A stretch of DNA of 64,000 nt, from the NCBI GenBank assembly GCA_934322085.1, contig CAKRGF010000002.1, positions 62,001 to 126,000 on the forward strand. The letters run 5' to 3'. Numbering within the stretch: the first letter of the stretch is position 1; each line of letters begins with the position of its first letter. The DNA is from an uncultured Eubacterium sp. (GTDB lineage Bacteria; Bacillota; Clostridia; Lachnospirales; Lachnospiraceae). Under the pieces are notes generated by a model. It saw only the letters and a list, made by a program, of their open reading frames with translations, was not told the origin of the DNA and ran no database searches. Positions 49,894 to 58,625 of the stretch are shown here, piece after piece. The position numbers and the translations under genes are program-made.

Positions 49894-52332
49894 ATGAAAT
49901 TCGGAAAATTTGATGACGCCAATCGTGAATATGTGATTACAACTCCCAAAACACCACTGCCTTGGATTAACTACCTAGGCAGCACGGATTTCTTTTCTTT
50001 GATTTCCAACACTGGTGGCGGGTACAGTTTCTATAAAGATGCAAAGCTGTTGCGTTTGACACGTTACCGCTACAACAACATTCCAAATGATGAGGGTGGC
50101 CGTTACTTCTATATAAAAGACGGTGATACCGTATGGAATCCCGGTTGGATGCCGGTCAAAACAGATTTGGATTTCTATGAATGCCGCCACGGCATGGGTT
50201 ACACCCGCTTTATATCTGAGAAAACCGGAATCAAAGCAAATCTTTTGACTTTTGTTCCGGTTCACGACAATTGTGAAATCAATGAAATCACAATTACCAA
50301 CACAACAGATTGCGAGCGCACCATAACTTTATTTTCCTATATTGAGTTCTGTCTCTGGAATGCAATGGATGATATGACAAACTTCCAGCGAAACTTAAAT
50401 ACCGGAGAAGTAGAGGTTATCGGCTCCCGCATTTACCACAAAACAGAATACCGCGAGCGCCGCAACCATTATGCAGTCTTTGCCGTAAATCATGATATTG
50501 ACGGATTTGACACAAGCCGCGACGCCTTTCTTGGTGCATACCGCAGTGCTGCAGACCCTCTTGCCATCGAGCAGGGAAATGCTACCGATTCGATAGCAAG
50601 CGGCTGGTATCCGATTGGCTCACACCAGATTAATCTGACACTGAAACCGGGTGAAAGCGAGACACTTGTATTTGTTCTTGGCTACTGTGAAAATGACCCG
50701 GATGATAAATTTGAAGCACCAAATGTAATTAACAAAAAACCGGCAGACCAATTGCTTAACAAATACCAGACAAAAGAGCAGGTAAGTGATGCCTTCCACG
50801 AATTGAATGAGCATTGGAACAGTCTCCTCTCCCACTATACAGTGAAGTCAGGGGATGAAAAATTAAACCGCATGGTAAATATCTGGAACCAGTATCAATG
50901 CATGGTTACCTTTAATATGTCGCGTTCCGCTTCTTATTATGAATCCGGAATCGGACGAGGCATGGGATTCCGTGATTCCTGTCAGGATTTGCTCGGCTTT
51001 GTCCACCTGATTCCAGACCGTGCCAGAGAACGAATCATTGATATCGCATCCACGCAGTTTGCTGACGGCAGTGCTTACCATCAGTATCAGCCATTAACAA
51101 AAAAAGGAAACAGTGATATCGGAAGCGGCTTCAATGATGACCCATTGTGGCTGATTGCCGGAACTTCCGCTTATATTCGTGAAACCGGTGATTTCTCCAT
51201 TTTGGACGAAACCGTTCCTTATGATAATGACTTTAGTGTGGCAACAAGTTTGTTTGAACATCTGACCCGCTCCTTTAACTACACAGTCAACCACAAAGGA
51301 CCTCATAATCTTCCATTGATTGGACGTGCTGACTGGAACGACTGCTTAAACTTAAACTGCTTCTCCGAAGAACCGGGCGAATCCTTCCAGACCTTTGGAC
51401 CAAGCGAAGGACCGGTTGCTGAATCCGTATTTATTGCCGGTATGTTTGTCAAATACGGTAAAGAGTACGCTGACCTATGCGACGCAATTAATAAACCGGA
51501 GGAAGCAAAGAGAGCCAGAGAAGAAGTTGAAAAAATGGTCGCAGCCATTGAAGAAAGCGGTTGGGACGGCGAATGGTTCTTACGTGCTTACGACGCAGAC
51601 GGCAACAAAGTCGGTTCCAAAGAATGCGAAGAGGGACAGATTTACATTGAACCTCAGGGCTTCTGTGTACTGGCAGGTGTCGGCGTAGAAAACGGCCTTG
51701 CTAAAAAAGCATTAGATTCCGTAAAACAAAAACTGGATACCAAATATGGTATTGTACTTTTGCAGCCACCATATACAAGATACTATGTAAACCTTGGCGA
51801 AATTTCTTCTTATCCACCGGGATACAAAGAAAATGCCGGTATCTTCTGTCACAATAACCCTTGGATTTCCGCTGCTGAAACACAGATTGGACGCGGTGAC
51901 AGAGCTTTTGAAATTTACCGCAAAACCTGCCCGGCTTATTTAGAAGAAATCAGTGAAATCCATCGCACCGAACCGTATGTCTATTCCCAGATGATTGCCG
52001 GAAAAGATGCTAAGACATTTGGTGAAGCGAAAAACAGCTGGCTCACAGGAACTGCCGCCTGGACCTTCTTAAATGTATCCCAATTCATTTTAGGTGTTGA
52101 GCCAACATTAAAAGGATTGAGCGTAAACCCATGTATTCCGAAAAACTTTGGTGACTTTACAATTACCCGTACATTCCGCGGTGTTGAATACAACATTGAA
52201 GTAAAGAATCCGGATAATGTTGAAAAGGGTGTAAAGGAATTAATTGTTGACGGACAAAGTCTTGGACAGACAACCGTAATTCCGTATGACGCATCCAAAA
52301 AACAAGTTTCTGTAACCGTACAAATGGGTTAA
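49894..52332 (+). CDS. cbp: Cellobiose phosphorylase (GH94)
   Basis: Cleaves cellobiose with phosphate to glucose-1-phosphate and glucose, saving ATP. The 812-residue length equals clostridial cellobiose phosphorylase, and sequence similarity is high throughout by memory: NREYVITTPKTPLPWINYLG, ESGIGRGMGFRDSCQDLLGF, and RADWNDCLNL near residue 478-487 carrying the family catalytic Asp. No signal peptide, so cytoplasmic. Controlled by the divergent LacI-type gene and supplied by the adjacent sugar ABC transporter. GGAGG precedes the ATG. Confidence 0.96.
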   Translation: MKFGKFDDANREYVITTPKTPLPWINYLGSTDFFSLISNTGGGYSFYKDAKLLRLTRYRYNNIPNDEGGRYFYIKDGDTVWNPGWMPVKTDLDFYECRHGMGYTRFISEKTGIKANLLTFVPVHDNCEINEITITNTTDCERTITLFSYIEFCLWNAMDDMTNFQRNLNTGEVEVIGSRIYHKTEYRERRNHYAVFAVNHDIDGFDTSRDAFLGAYRSAADPLAIEQGNATDSIASGWYPIGSHQINLTLKPGESETLVFVLGYCENDPDDKFEAPNVINKKPADQLLNKYQTKEQVSDAFHELNEHWNSLLSHYTVKSGDEKLNRMVNIWNQYQCMVTFNMSRSASYYESGIGRGMGFRDSCQDLLGFVHLIPDRARERIIDIASTQFADGSAYHQYQPLTKKGNSDIGSGFNDDPLWLIAGTSAYIRETGDFSILDETVPYDNDFSVATSLFEHLTRSFNYTVNHKGPHNLPLIGRADWNDCLNLNCFSEEPGESFQTFGPSEGPVAESVFIAGMFVKYGKEYADLCDAINKPEEAKRAREEVEKMVAAIEESGWDGEWFLRAYDADGNKVGSKECEEGQIYIEPQGFCVLAGVGVENGLAKKALDSVKQKLDTKYGIVLLQPPYTRYYVNLGEISSYPPGYKENAGIFCHNNPWISAAETQIGRGDRAFEIYRKTCPAYLEEISEIHRTEPYVYSQMIAGKDAKTFGEAKNSWLTGTAAWTFLNVSQFILGVEPTLKGLSVNPCIPKNFGDFTITRTFRGVEYNIEVKNPDNVEKGVKELIVDGQSLGQTTVIPYDASKKQVSVTVQMG

Positions 52333-52346
52333 TAAAAAGAAAAAAA

Positions 52347-52378
52347 GACCTGCCGTGCAGTAAACCACACGGCAGGTC
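52347..52378. terminator. Bidirectional terminator after cellobiose phosphorylase
   Basis: GACCTGCCGTG paired with CACGGCAGGTC, ten-base loop, A run on the left and T run on the right. Serves the convergent phosphorylase and ABC exporter genes. Confidence 0.9.
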
Positions 52379-52395
52379 CTTTTTTCCTTATTCTT

Positions 52396-54129
52396 TTAGC
52401 TCCACTGAGCATCAAACAATTTCTTATAAAATCCATTTGCAGCTAACAGTTTTTCATGATTTCCCTGCTCCACGATTTTTCCATCCCGCATCACAAGAAT
52501 CACATCTGCTTCCTGAATGGTTGACAAACGATGTGCCACCAGAAAACTCGTTCTACCCTGCATCATCGTAGCAAACGCCTTCTGAATCCTCATCTCAGTG
52601 CGCGTATCTATGGATGAAGTTGCCTCATCCAAAATCAGCATTGGCGGCAGACAAAGCATTACTCTTGTAATACATAACAACTGTTTCTGTCCTGCCGACA
52701 AACTTCCGCCATCTTCACCAATCACGGTATCATAACCTTTTGGAAGTCTCTTAATAAAACTGTGTGCGTGACTTGCCTTTGCCGCTGCTAACACTTCATC
52801 GTCCGTCGCATTCTCACGCCCCATCACGATATTTTCCCGGATGGTTCCCTGCTTTAACCACGTTTCCTGAAGCACCATACCATAATTAGCACGAAGGCTC
52901 TCTCTCGTCACTTTCCGGATATCTTTTTCACTTACTTTAATTGCACCGGAATTTACATCATAAAACCGCATCAAGAGATTAATTAACGTCGTTTTACCAC
53001 AACCGGTAGGACCAACAATTGCTACACGCTGTCCAGGCTTTACCTGTAAATTAAAATGCTCAATCAATTTCTGATTCGGCTCATAAGAAAAATAAACATC
53101 TTCAATTTCTACTTTTCCATCTGCTTTTCCAAGTTTTATGGCATCTTCTGAATTCGGAATCTCCGGCGTTTCTTCAATCAACTCAAGCACTCGTCCGGCA
53201 CAGGCAATCGCATTTTGAAGCTCTGTCACGACACCTGAAATTTCGTTAAACGGTTTTGTATACTGGTTTGCGTAGCTTAAAAAACAGGAAAGCTGTCCAA
53301 CCGAAATACCGCCCTGAATCGCGAAAAAGGCACCAAACACACCAACTGCCGCATACACAAGCGCATTGACAAAACGAGTGGACGGATTGGTAATGGATGA
53401 GAAAAAGGTTCCCTGAAGCGAATACTTAGAAAGACGGTCATTAATTTCATCAAAACGGTCTCCTACTTCTTTCTCCTGTCCAAATGCCTGAACTACCTTC
53501 TGGTTGCCAATCATTTCTTCAATCAGTGCCGTCTGCTCTCCTCTGGTCTCTGACTGCATACGAAACATCTGATATGTTCTTTTCGCAATAAACGCCGCCA
53601 CAAATAAAGACACCGGTGTCAGAACCACAACAACTAATGCAATCGGCACACTGACACTAAGCATAAAGCCAAGCGTTCCTAAAATCGTGATTACGCCAGT
53701 AAACAACTGGGTAAATCCCATCAACAATCCGTCGGCAAACTGGTCGGCATCCGCAATGACACGGCTCACAATTCCACCATAAGAATGACTGTCAATGTAA
53801 CTAAGCGGAAGTACCTGAATTTTCTCAAAAGCATCCGTACGAATATCACGCACAACACTGTAAGTAATTTTGTTATTGGCAACATTCATCACCCACTGTG
53901 CCACCATCGTAAGCAAAATAGCAATTCCGATTTTCACACAAATGTGATAAACACCGGCAAAATCAACTTGTCCTTTTCCTACAATCAAATCCACTGCTTG
54001 TCCGGTAAGAATCGGCACGTAAAGGGTAAGCACAACCGTAATCAGCGCCAGTACAAGAGAAACAATCAGGAAAAACCGGTAGCGGCGGATATAATGCAGC
54101 ACCTTTTTTATCGTTTCCTTCTGCGTCAT
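52396..54129 (-). CDS. ABC exporter half-transporter (fused membrane and ATPase domains)
   Basis: A 577-residue protein with six helices (about 15-310) and an ATPase domain: Walker A GPTGCGKTT, signature LSAGQKQL (Ala replaces the usual first Gly), Walker B MLILDEATSSID and switch AHRLST. It starts two bases after the stop of the 574-residue exporter, so the two probably form a heterodimer. The partner's signature is FSGGQKQR. Cargo unknown; the pair resembles multidrug-type heterodimers. Last gene of the DUF1854 operon. Confidence 0.92.
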   Translation of the reverse strand: MTQKETIKKVLHYIRRYRFFLIVSLVLALITVVLTLYVPILTGQAVDLIVGKGQVDFAGVYHICVKIGIAILLTMVAQWVMNVANNKITYSVVRDIRTDAFEKIQVLPLSYIDSHSYGGIVSRVIADADQFADGLLMGFTQLFTGVITILGTLGFMLSVSVPIALVVVVLTPVSLFVAAFIAKRTYQMFRMQSETRGEQTALIEEMIGNQKVVQAFGQEKEVGDRFDEINDRLSKYSLQGTFFSSITNPSTRFVNALVYAAVGVFGAFFAIQGGISVGQLSCFLSYANQYTKPFNEISGVVTELQNAIACAGRVLELIEETPEIPNSEDAIKLGKADGKVEIEDVYFSYEPNQKLIEHFNLQVKPGQRVAIVGPTGCGKTTLINLLMRFYDVNSGAIKVSEKDIRKVTRESLRANYGMVLQETWLKQGTIRENIVMGRENATDDEVLAAAKASHAHSFIKRLPKGYDTVIGEDGGSLSAGQKQLLCITRVMLCLPPMLILDEATSSIDTRTEMRIQKAFATMMQGRTSFLVAHRLSTIQEADVILVMRDGKIVEQGNHEKLLAANGFYKKLFDAQWS

Positions 54130-54131
54130 AA

Positions 54132-55856
54132 CTATCTTGCCCCCTTTCCGTATTGGGATTCATAAATTTCCCGATAGACCTCACAGGAATCAATCAGCGT
54201 ATCATGCGTTCCCATTCCTACAATCACGCCATCATCAAGCACAACAATCTTATCCGCATTCCGCACCGAAGCCGCACGCTGGGAAACAATAAAGAGTGTC
54301 ATATCTTTTAACTCTTCACGAATTGCCTTTCTAAGGGCGGCATCCGTTGCATAATCGAGTGCCGAAGCACTATCATCCATAATCAATATCTCCGGTCTTC
54401 TCACTAACGCTCTGGCAATCGTCAGACGCTGTTTTTGTCCTCCGGAGAAGTTTCGTCCTCCCTGCTCCACAACCGAATCCAGTCCATCCGGTTTTCCAAG
54501 AACAACTTCTTTTGCCTGTGCAATTTCAAGCGCCTTCCACATTTCCTCTTCCGTTGCATCCTTTTTGCCCCATTGCAGATTGGAACGGATGGTTCCTTCA
54601 AACAAAACGGCTTTCTGAAGCACAACACCAATCCGATTTCTCAGCGAGGCAAGAGACTGCTTATGAACCTCCACGCCATCAACGAGTAATTTCCCGGATG
54701 TAATATCATAAAATCTCGGAATCAAATGAACTAACGATGTTTTTCCGGAACCAGTACCACCGATAACACCAACGGTCTCTCCCTTTTTCACGGAAAAATG
54801 AATATCGGTAAGGGATTCCGTATGGGTTCCCGGATAGATAAGACCGACATGTTCAAATGAAACCGCAATGTCGCCATCCCCCGGCTTTGTCTCCTCATCC
54901 GGCGTAGAAAGTCCCGGTTCTCTCTCAAAGACTTCCTGCACACGGTCGCCACAGGCAATCGCTTTATTTACCATAACAATCATGTTCGCCAGTTTGATTA
55001 ACTCTACCAAAATCTGCGCCGTATAATTAACTAACGCAACCACCTGTCCCTGAGACAAATAACCGGCATCTACTTTCAGCGCACCAATCCAGATTAACGC
55101 AATTACTCCGACATTGATAATCAGATAGGTAATCGGATTTGTAAGTGCGGAAACTCTTCCCACTACCATCTGGAACTTATTTAATGCCTGATTTTCTTCC
55201 GCAAATTTTTCCTTCTCCTGTTCCTGCTTATTAAAAGCACGCTGCACACGGACACCGGACAAATTCTCACGGGTTCTTCCTAACAGCTTATCAAGTGCCT
55301 CCTGCACACGGCGGTACATCGGAATGCTAACAAACATCACACCGAAAATAACGATTGATAATAATGGAATGACAACTACAAAAACAAGCGCAGCCTTGAC
55401 ATCAATTGTAAACGCCATAACCATCGCACCGAGCACTACAAAAGGCGAACGCAAAAACAAACGCAGTGCCATATTAACGGCTGCCTGTAACTGGTTCGTA
55501 TCACTTGTCAAACGGGTAATCAATGTAGAACTTCCTACCTGGTCAACATCTCCAAACGATAAGGACTGAATATGACGAAACAACGCCTGTCTCAGTCCGG
55601 CGGCAAATCCCACAGCTGCTTTCGCCGCAAAATACTGCGCCACAAGAGCAGCGGTCAAACCAACCGCTGCCAAAAGAACCAATATACCTCCCATCCATCC
55701 AATAAAACCATAATCTCTGCTTCCGATTCCATGGTCAATAATTGCTGCCATAACAAGCGGTACAAATAATTCTAACGTCGCCTCAAACAATTTAAACAAC
55801 GGGGCGAAAATACACTCTTTTTTGTATGAACTTAAAAACTTAAATAACTGCTTCAC
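54132..55856 (-). CDS. ABC exporter half-transporter
   Basis: A 574-residue exporter subunit: six helices, Walker A GGTGSGKTS, signature FSGGQKQR, and a Walker B LIMDDSASALD in which Asp replaces the catalytic Glu. The switch region is also changed (VSQRAAS, His to Gln). This is the pattern of a degenerate site in asymmetric heterodimers, so it should work with the 577-residue partner. GTG start at 55856 overlaps the upstream exporter gene by 17 bases; GGAGG five bases upstream. Confidence 0.92.
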   Translation of the reverse strand: MKQLFKFLSSYKKECIFAPLFKLFEATLELFVPLVMAAIIDHGIGSRDYGFIGWMGGILVLLAAVGLTAALVAQYFAAKAAVGFAAGLRQALFRHIQSLSFGDVDQVGSSTLITRLTSDTNQLQAAVNMALRLFLRSPFVVLGAMVMAFTIDVKAALVFVVVIPLLSIVIFGVMFVSIPMYRRVQEALDKLLGRTRENLSGVRVQRAFNKQEQEKEKFAEENQALNKFQMVVGRVSALTNPITYLIINVGVIALIWIGALKVDAGYLSQGQVVALVNYTAQILVELIKLANMIVMVNKAIACGDRVQEVFEREPGLSTPDEETKPGDGDIAVSFEHVGLIYPGTHTESLTDIHFSVKKGETVGVIGGTGSGKTSLVHLIPRFYDITSGKLLVDGVEVHKQSLASLRNRIGVVLQKAVLFEGTIRSNLQWGKKDATEEEMWKALEIAQAKEVVLGKPDGLDSVVEQGGRNFSGGQKQRLTIARALVRRPEILIMDDSASALDYATDAALRKAIREELKDMTLFIVSQRAASVRNADKIVVLDDGVIVGMGTHDTLIDSCEVYREIYESQYGKGAR

Positions 55857-58059
55857 ACTTTCCTCCTAGTGGTAAATTTTCGTCTCCCTGCATTGCTAAC
55901 TGTGCTTTTACAAGTCGGTAGTAAATACCTCTCTTTGCAATCAATTCTTCATGAGACCCCACTTCCGCAACACGATGTCCGTCAATTACAACAAGTCTGT
56001 CTGCATGTTTTAGCGTTGAAAGACGATGCGCAATCGCAAAGGTAGTACGTCCCTTGGTCAAACGCTCCAATGCTTGTTGTATCATAAATTCACTCTCCGT
56101 GTCAAGACTTGCCGTTGCTTCATCTAAAATTAACAGTCTAGGTTCATTCAAAATTGCTCTCGCAATCGCAATCCGCTGTCTCTCTCCACCGGACAAACTG
56201 TGTCCTTTTTCTCCCACATATGTATTATAGCCATCCGGCGTCTGTGATATAAATTCATGCGCATTTGCCGTTTTTGCCGCCATTATTACTTCTTCTAACG
56301 AGGCATCCGGTCTGGCAAAACGGATATTTTCAAGAATTGTCCCGGAGAATAAAAATGTCTCCTGTAACACCACACCAATTTGTGAATGAAAATAATCCGA
56401 CTGGATTTCCTTTATATTATGCCCATCGACTAACAATTTACCATCATCCACTTCGTAAAGACGCATAATCAAATTGATAATCGTAGACTTTCCGGTTCCG
56501 GATGCACCTACGATACCAATCATTTCCCCTTTCTTTATCGTAAGGTTCAAATCTTCCAAAACCGGCTGATACGATTTGTAACCAAACGAGGCATGCTCAA
56601 ACCGGATTTCTCCTTCCACATCAAGGTGAATCGGCTTTTGCACATCCTCAATAAAAGGTTCCTGCGTCAAAACATCATTGATTCTTTCCATACTGCTAAT
56701 CAGATTCATCAGTTCCCTCGGCATATTTGTCATCCAATTTAAGTACATATACAAAAGCTGTGTATATGTTACAAACTGTAGCAGTTCACCAGTCGTCATC
56801 CTGCCGCCTAATACATCCAGTCCGCCAAAATAAATCACAAGGAACACACCGGCTCCCATCAAAAGGCTGACCATCGGCATAAATACCGCCCAGAACACTT
56901 CATTTTTTGTCTGCACACGGCAGAACTCATCTGTGAGCGCATTAAACTTATCCCGTTCACTCTCTTCTTTTCCATAGGATTTCACCACACGCATACCGGA
57001 TATCACATCCTGCAAACTGCTGTTTACCTCATCGCTCTTTTTAAACTGCAAATGAAACCGTCTGTGAATATTCTTTCGGAACGCATACGTCACAAATACT
57101 GCCACCGGAATGAAAACAAACGCAAGCAATGCAAGTTTTACATTGAGTAACACCATAAAAATAATGTCACAGGCAAAAATAAAACAGACCGTAAACATAT
57201 TACAGAAAGTTCGCTCCATAAATTCACGAATCTTTCCCGTATCAAAAACAATTCGGTTCATCAATTCGCCCGGCCTTCTGTCATTGATAAAATTCAGTGA
57301 TAAAACCTGAATGTGAGAAAACAGCCGCTGCCGCAAATCTTTTGAAATAGTTGCTCCTAAAACCGTACAGTAATACGTTTTTAAAATGTTAATCACAACA
57401 ATTCCGACACTTAACAAAAACATGATTCCAAGGCAGATAAAAGCGGTTGAAATTCCACCCTCTCTGCGTTTCAAAACATCGTCCACCAAATGCTTTTGTA
57501 TTTCCGGATTCAAGAGTGTCACAACAGCAGCCAGAATCATTAACACAATGATCCCCGCAAACTTTCTCTTATACGGTGCCGCCATTTTCAAAAAGCCTTT
57601 CCAGAACCCGCCCTCTTTGGAGCAGTGCGGACAATATTTCGTACCCGGTATCGCATGGTGGCATTTCGGACATATTTTCTCATATTCCGTACTGACTACC
57701 TCTTCCTCTCTGCCGGATGCCAGAATATGAATTCCTCTGGCAATGTAAGCATAACGCGATAAATGTCTCGCCGAATAATGAACAATGTGCTTTGGCACAC
57801 CGTCAAAATTGATTACTAAAAGTCCGCCACCGATTTTTGCCTCTGCTTTTACATCGATACATTTGGAAACATCGTATTCCTGTTTGATACTGCCCTTATC
57901 CACAACAAAAAGTCTGCGGTTTGTGACAATAAAATAGGAGTCTTCCAAAAAATTTCCGGCATCATCAATATCGACCGGAACCGCATAGTAAATGCGTTCG
58001 TTATCCGTAAGCGAAATAACCTGCTCTGCCTCTTTTGGCAGTTCATATCTTAAAATCAT
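55840..58059 (-). CDS. ABC exporter with N-terminal beta domain and zinc ribbon
   Basis: A 739-residue fusion. Residues 1-115 form a beta-rich domain (FIVTNRRLFVVDKGSI recalls bacterial PH-like folds). Residues 130-146 are a four-cysteine zinc ribbon (CPKC...CPHC). Six helices follow (about 160-460) and then the ATPase domain with Walker A GASGTGKST, signature LSGGERQR, Walker B LLILDEATASLD and AHRLST. It follows the DUF1854 gene by 23 bases. The matching N-terminal layout in the 774-residue exporter suggests the two dimerise. Cargo unknown. Confidence 0.88.
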   Translation of the reverse strand: MILRYELPKEAEQVISLTDNERIYYAVPVDIDDAGNFLEDSYFIVTNRRLFVVDKGSIKQEYDVSKCIDVKAEAKIGGGLLVINFDGVPKHIVHYSARHLSRYAYIARGIHILASGREEEVVSTEYEKICPKCHHAIPGTKYCPHCSKEGGFWKGFLKMAAPYKRKFAGIIVLMILAAVVTLLNPEIQKHLVDDVLKRREGGISTAFICLGIMFLLSVGIVVINILKTYYCTVLGATISKDLRQRLFSHIQVLSLNFINDRRPGELMNRIVFDTGKIREFMERTFCNMFTVCFIFACDIIFMVLLNVKLALLAFVFIPVAVFVTYAFRKNIHRRFHLQFKKSDEVNSSLQDVISGMRVVKSYGKEESERDKFNALTDEFCRVQTKNEVFWAVFMPMVSLLMGAGVFLVIYFGGLDVLGGRMTTGELLQFVTYTQLLYMYLNWMTNMPRELMNLISSMERINDVLTQEPFIEDVQKPIHLDVEGEIRFEHASFGYKSYQPVLEDLNLTIKKGEMIGIVGASGTGKSTIINLIMRLYEVDDGKLLVDGHNIKEIQSDYFHSQIGVVLQETFLFSGTILENIRFARPDASLEEVIMAAKTANAHEFISQTPDGYNTYVGEKGHSLSGGERQRIAIARAILNEPRLLILDEATASLDTESEFMIQQALERLTKGRTTFAIAHRLSTLKHADRLVVIDGHRVAEVGSHEELIAKRGIYYRLVKAQLAMQGDENLPLGGKCEAVI

Positions 58060-58082
58060 ACTACTACCTCAAACTTTCTATC

Positions 58083-58625
58083 CTACAAGAACAAATCCAG
58101 TTTTCTTTGTTCCTTCTGCGAAAGAGCAAATACATCCCGTATCTCAAACCGGTTTTCATCCAAATCAGTGATGAGAAGACGGCAGTCACTTAACCGCACC
58201 ACCGCATTACTTCCCATATTAATCGTAAAGCGACACTCCCCACGGTCGGTCATAACATGAAAATAGGCATAACCATACTCATCCTTGATATCCAGAATCT
58301 TCTGAATTACCGGGGTAAAATAATGAAGATTTAACTGCTCCAAAAGCATTTTTTTCGTTTTCTTATCTACCTCTTTGATATTTTTTATTACCCCAATTTC
58401 ATGGGAACGTTCTTCTACCGTCCGAATCGAAAGAAAAGAATCCGGCTCAGTAAATGGAAACAGACGAATCACCTGAATCCTGTCCCACCTCTTTCCCTCG
58501 TAAGAAAGAGATAAAAAGCCGCCCTCTGTTCTCTCAAAAACAGCATTGTCCTGATTCAGATAGTGAATTGCCGTCATTTCCTCGACTTCATTTTCCATAT
58601 TTGTGATGACTTGATTTTCACTCAT
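58083..58625 (-). CDS. DUF1854-type protein
   Basis: A 180-residue soluble protein resembling DUF1854: NAVFERTEGGFLSLSYEGK, RIQVIRLFPFTEPDSFLSI, and GYAYFHVMTDRGECRFTINMG. In some proteobacteria DUF1854 proteins accompany ABC exporters annotated as associated with cyanophycin metabolism; no cyanophycin gene is seen here. Its ATG overlaps the 774-residue exporter stop by four bases, so it is tightly linked to the two exporters around it, perhaps as a regulatory subunit. Confidence 0.78.
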   Translation of the reverse strand: MSENQVITNMENEVEEMTAIHYLNQDNAVFERTEGGFLSLSYEGKRWDRIQVIRLFPFTEPDSFLSIRTVEERSHEIGVIKNIKEVDKKTKKMLLEQLNLHYFTPVIQKILDIKDEYGYAYFHVMTDRGECRFTINMGSNAVVRLSDCRLLITDLDENRFEIRDVFALSQKEQRKLDLFL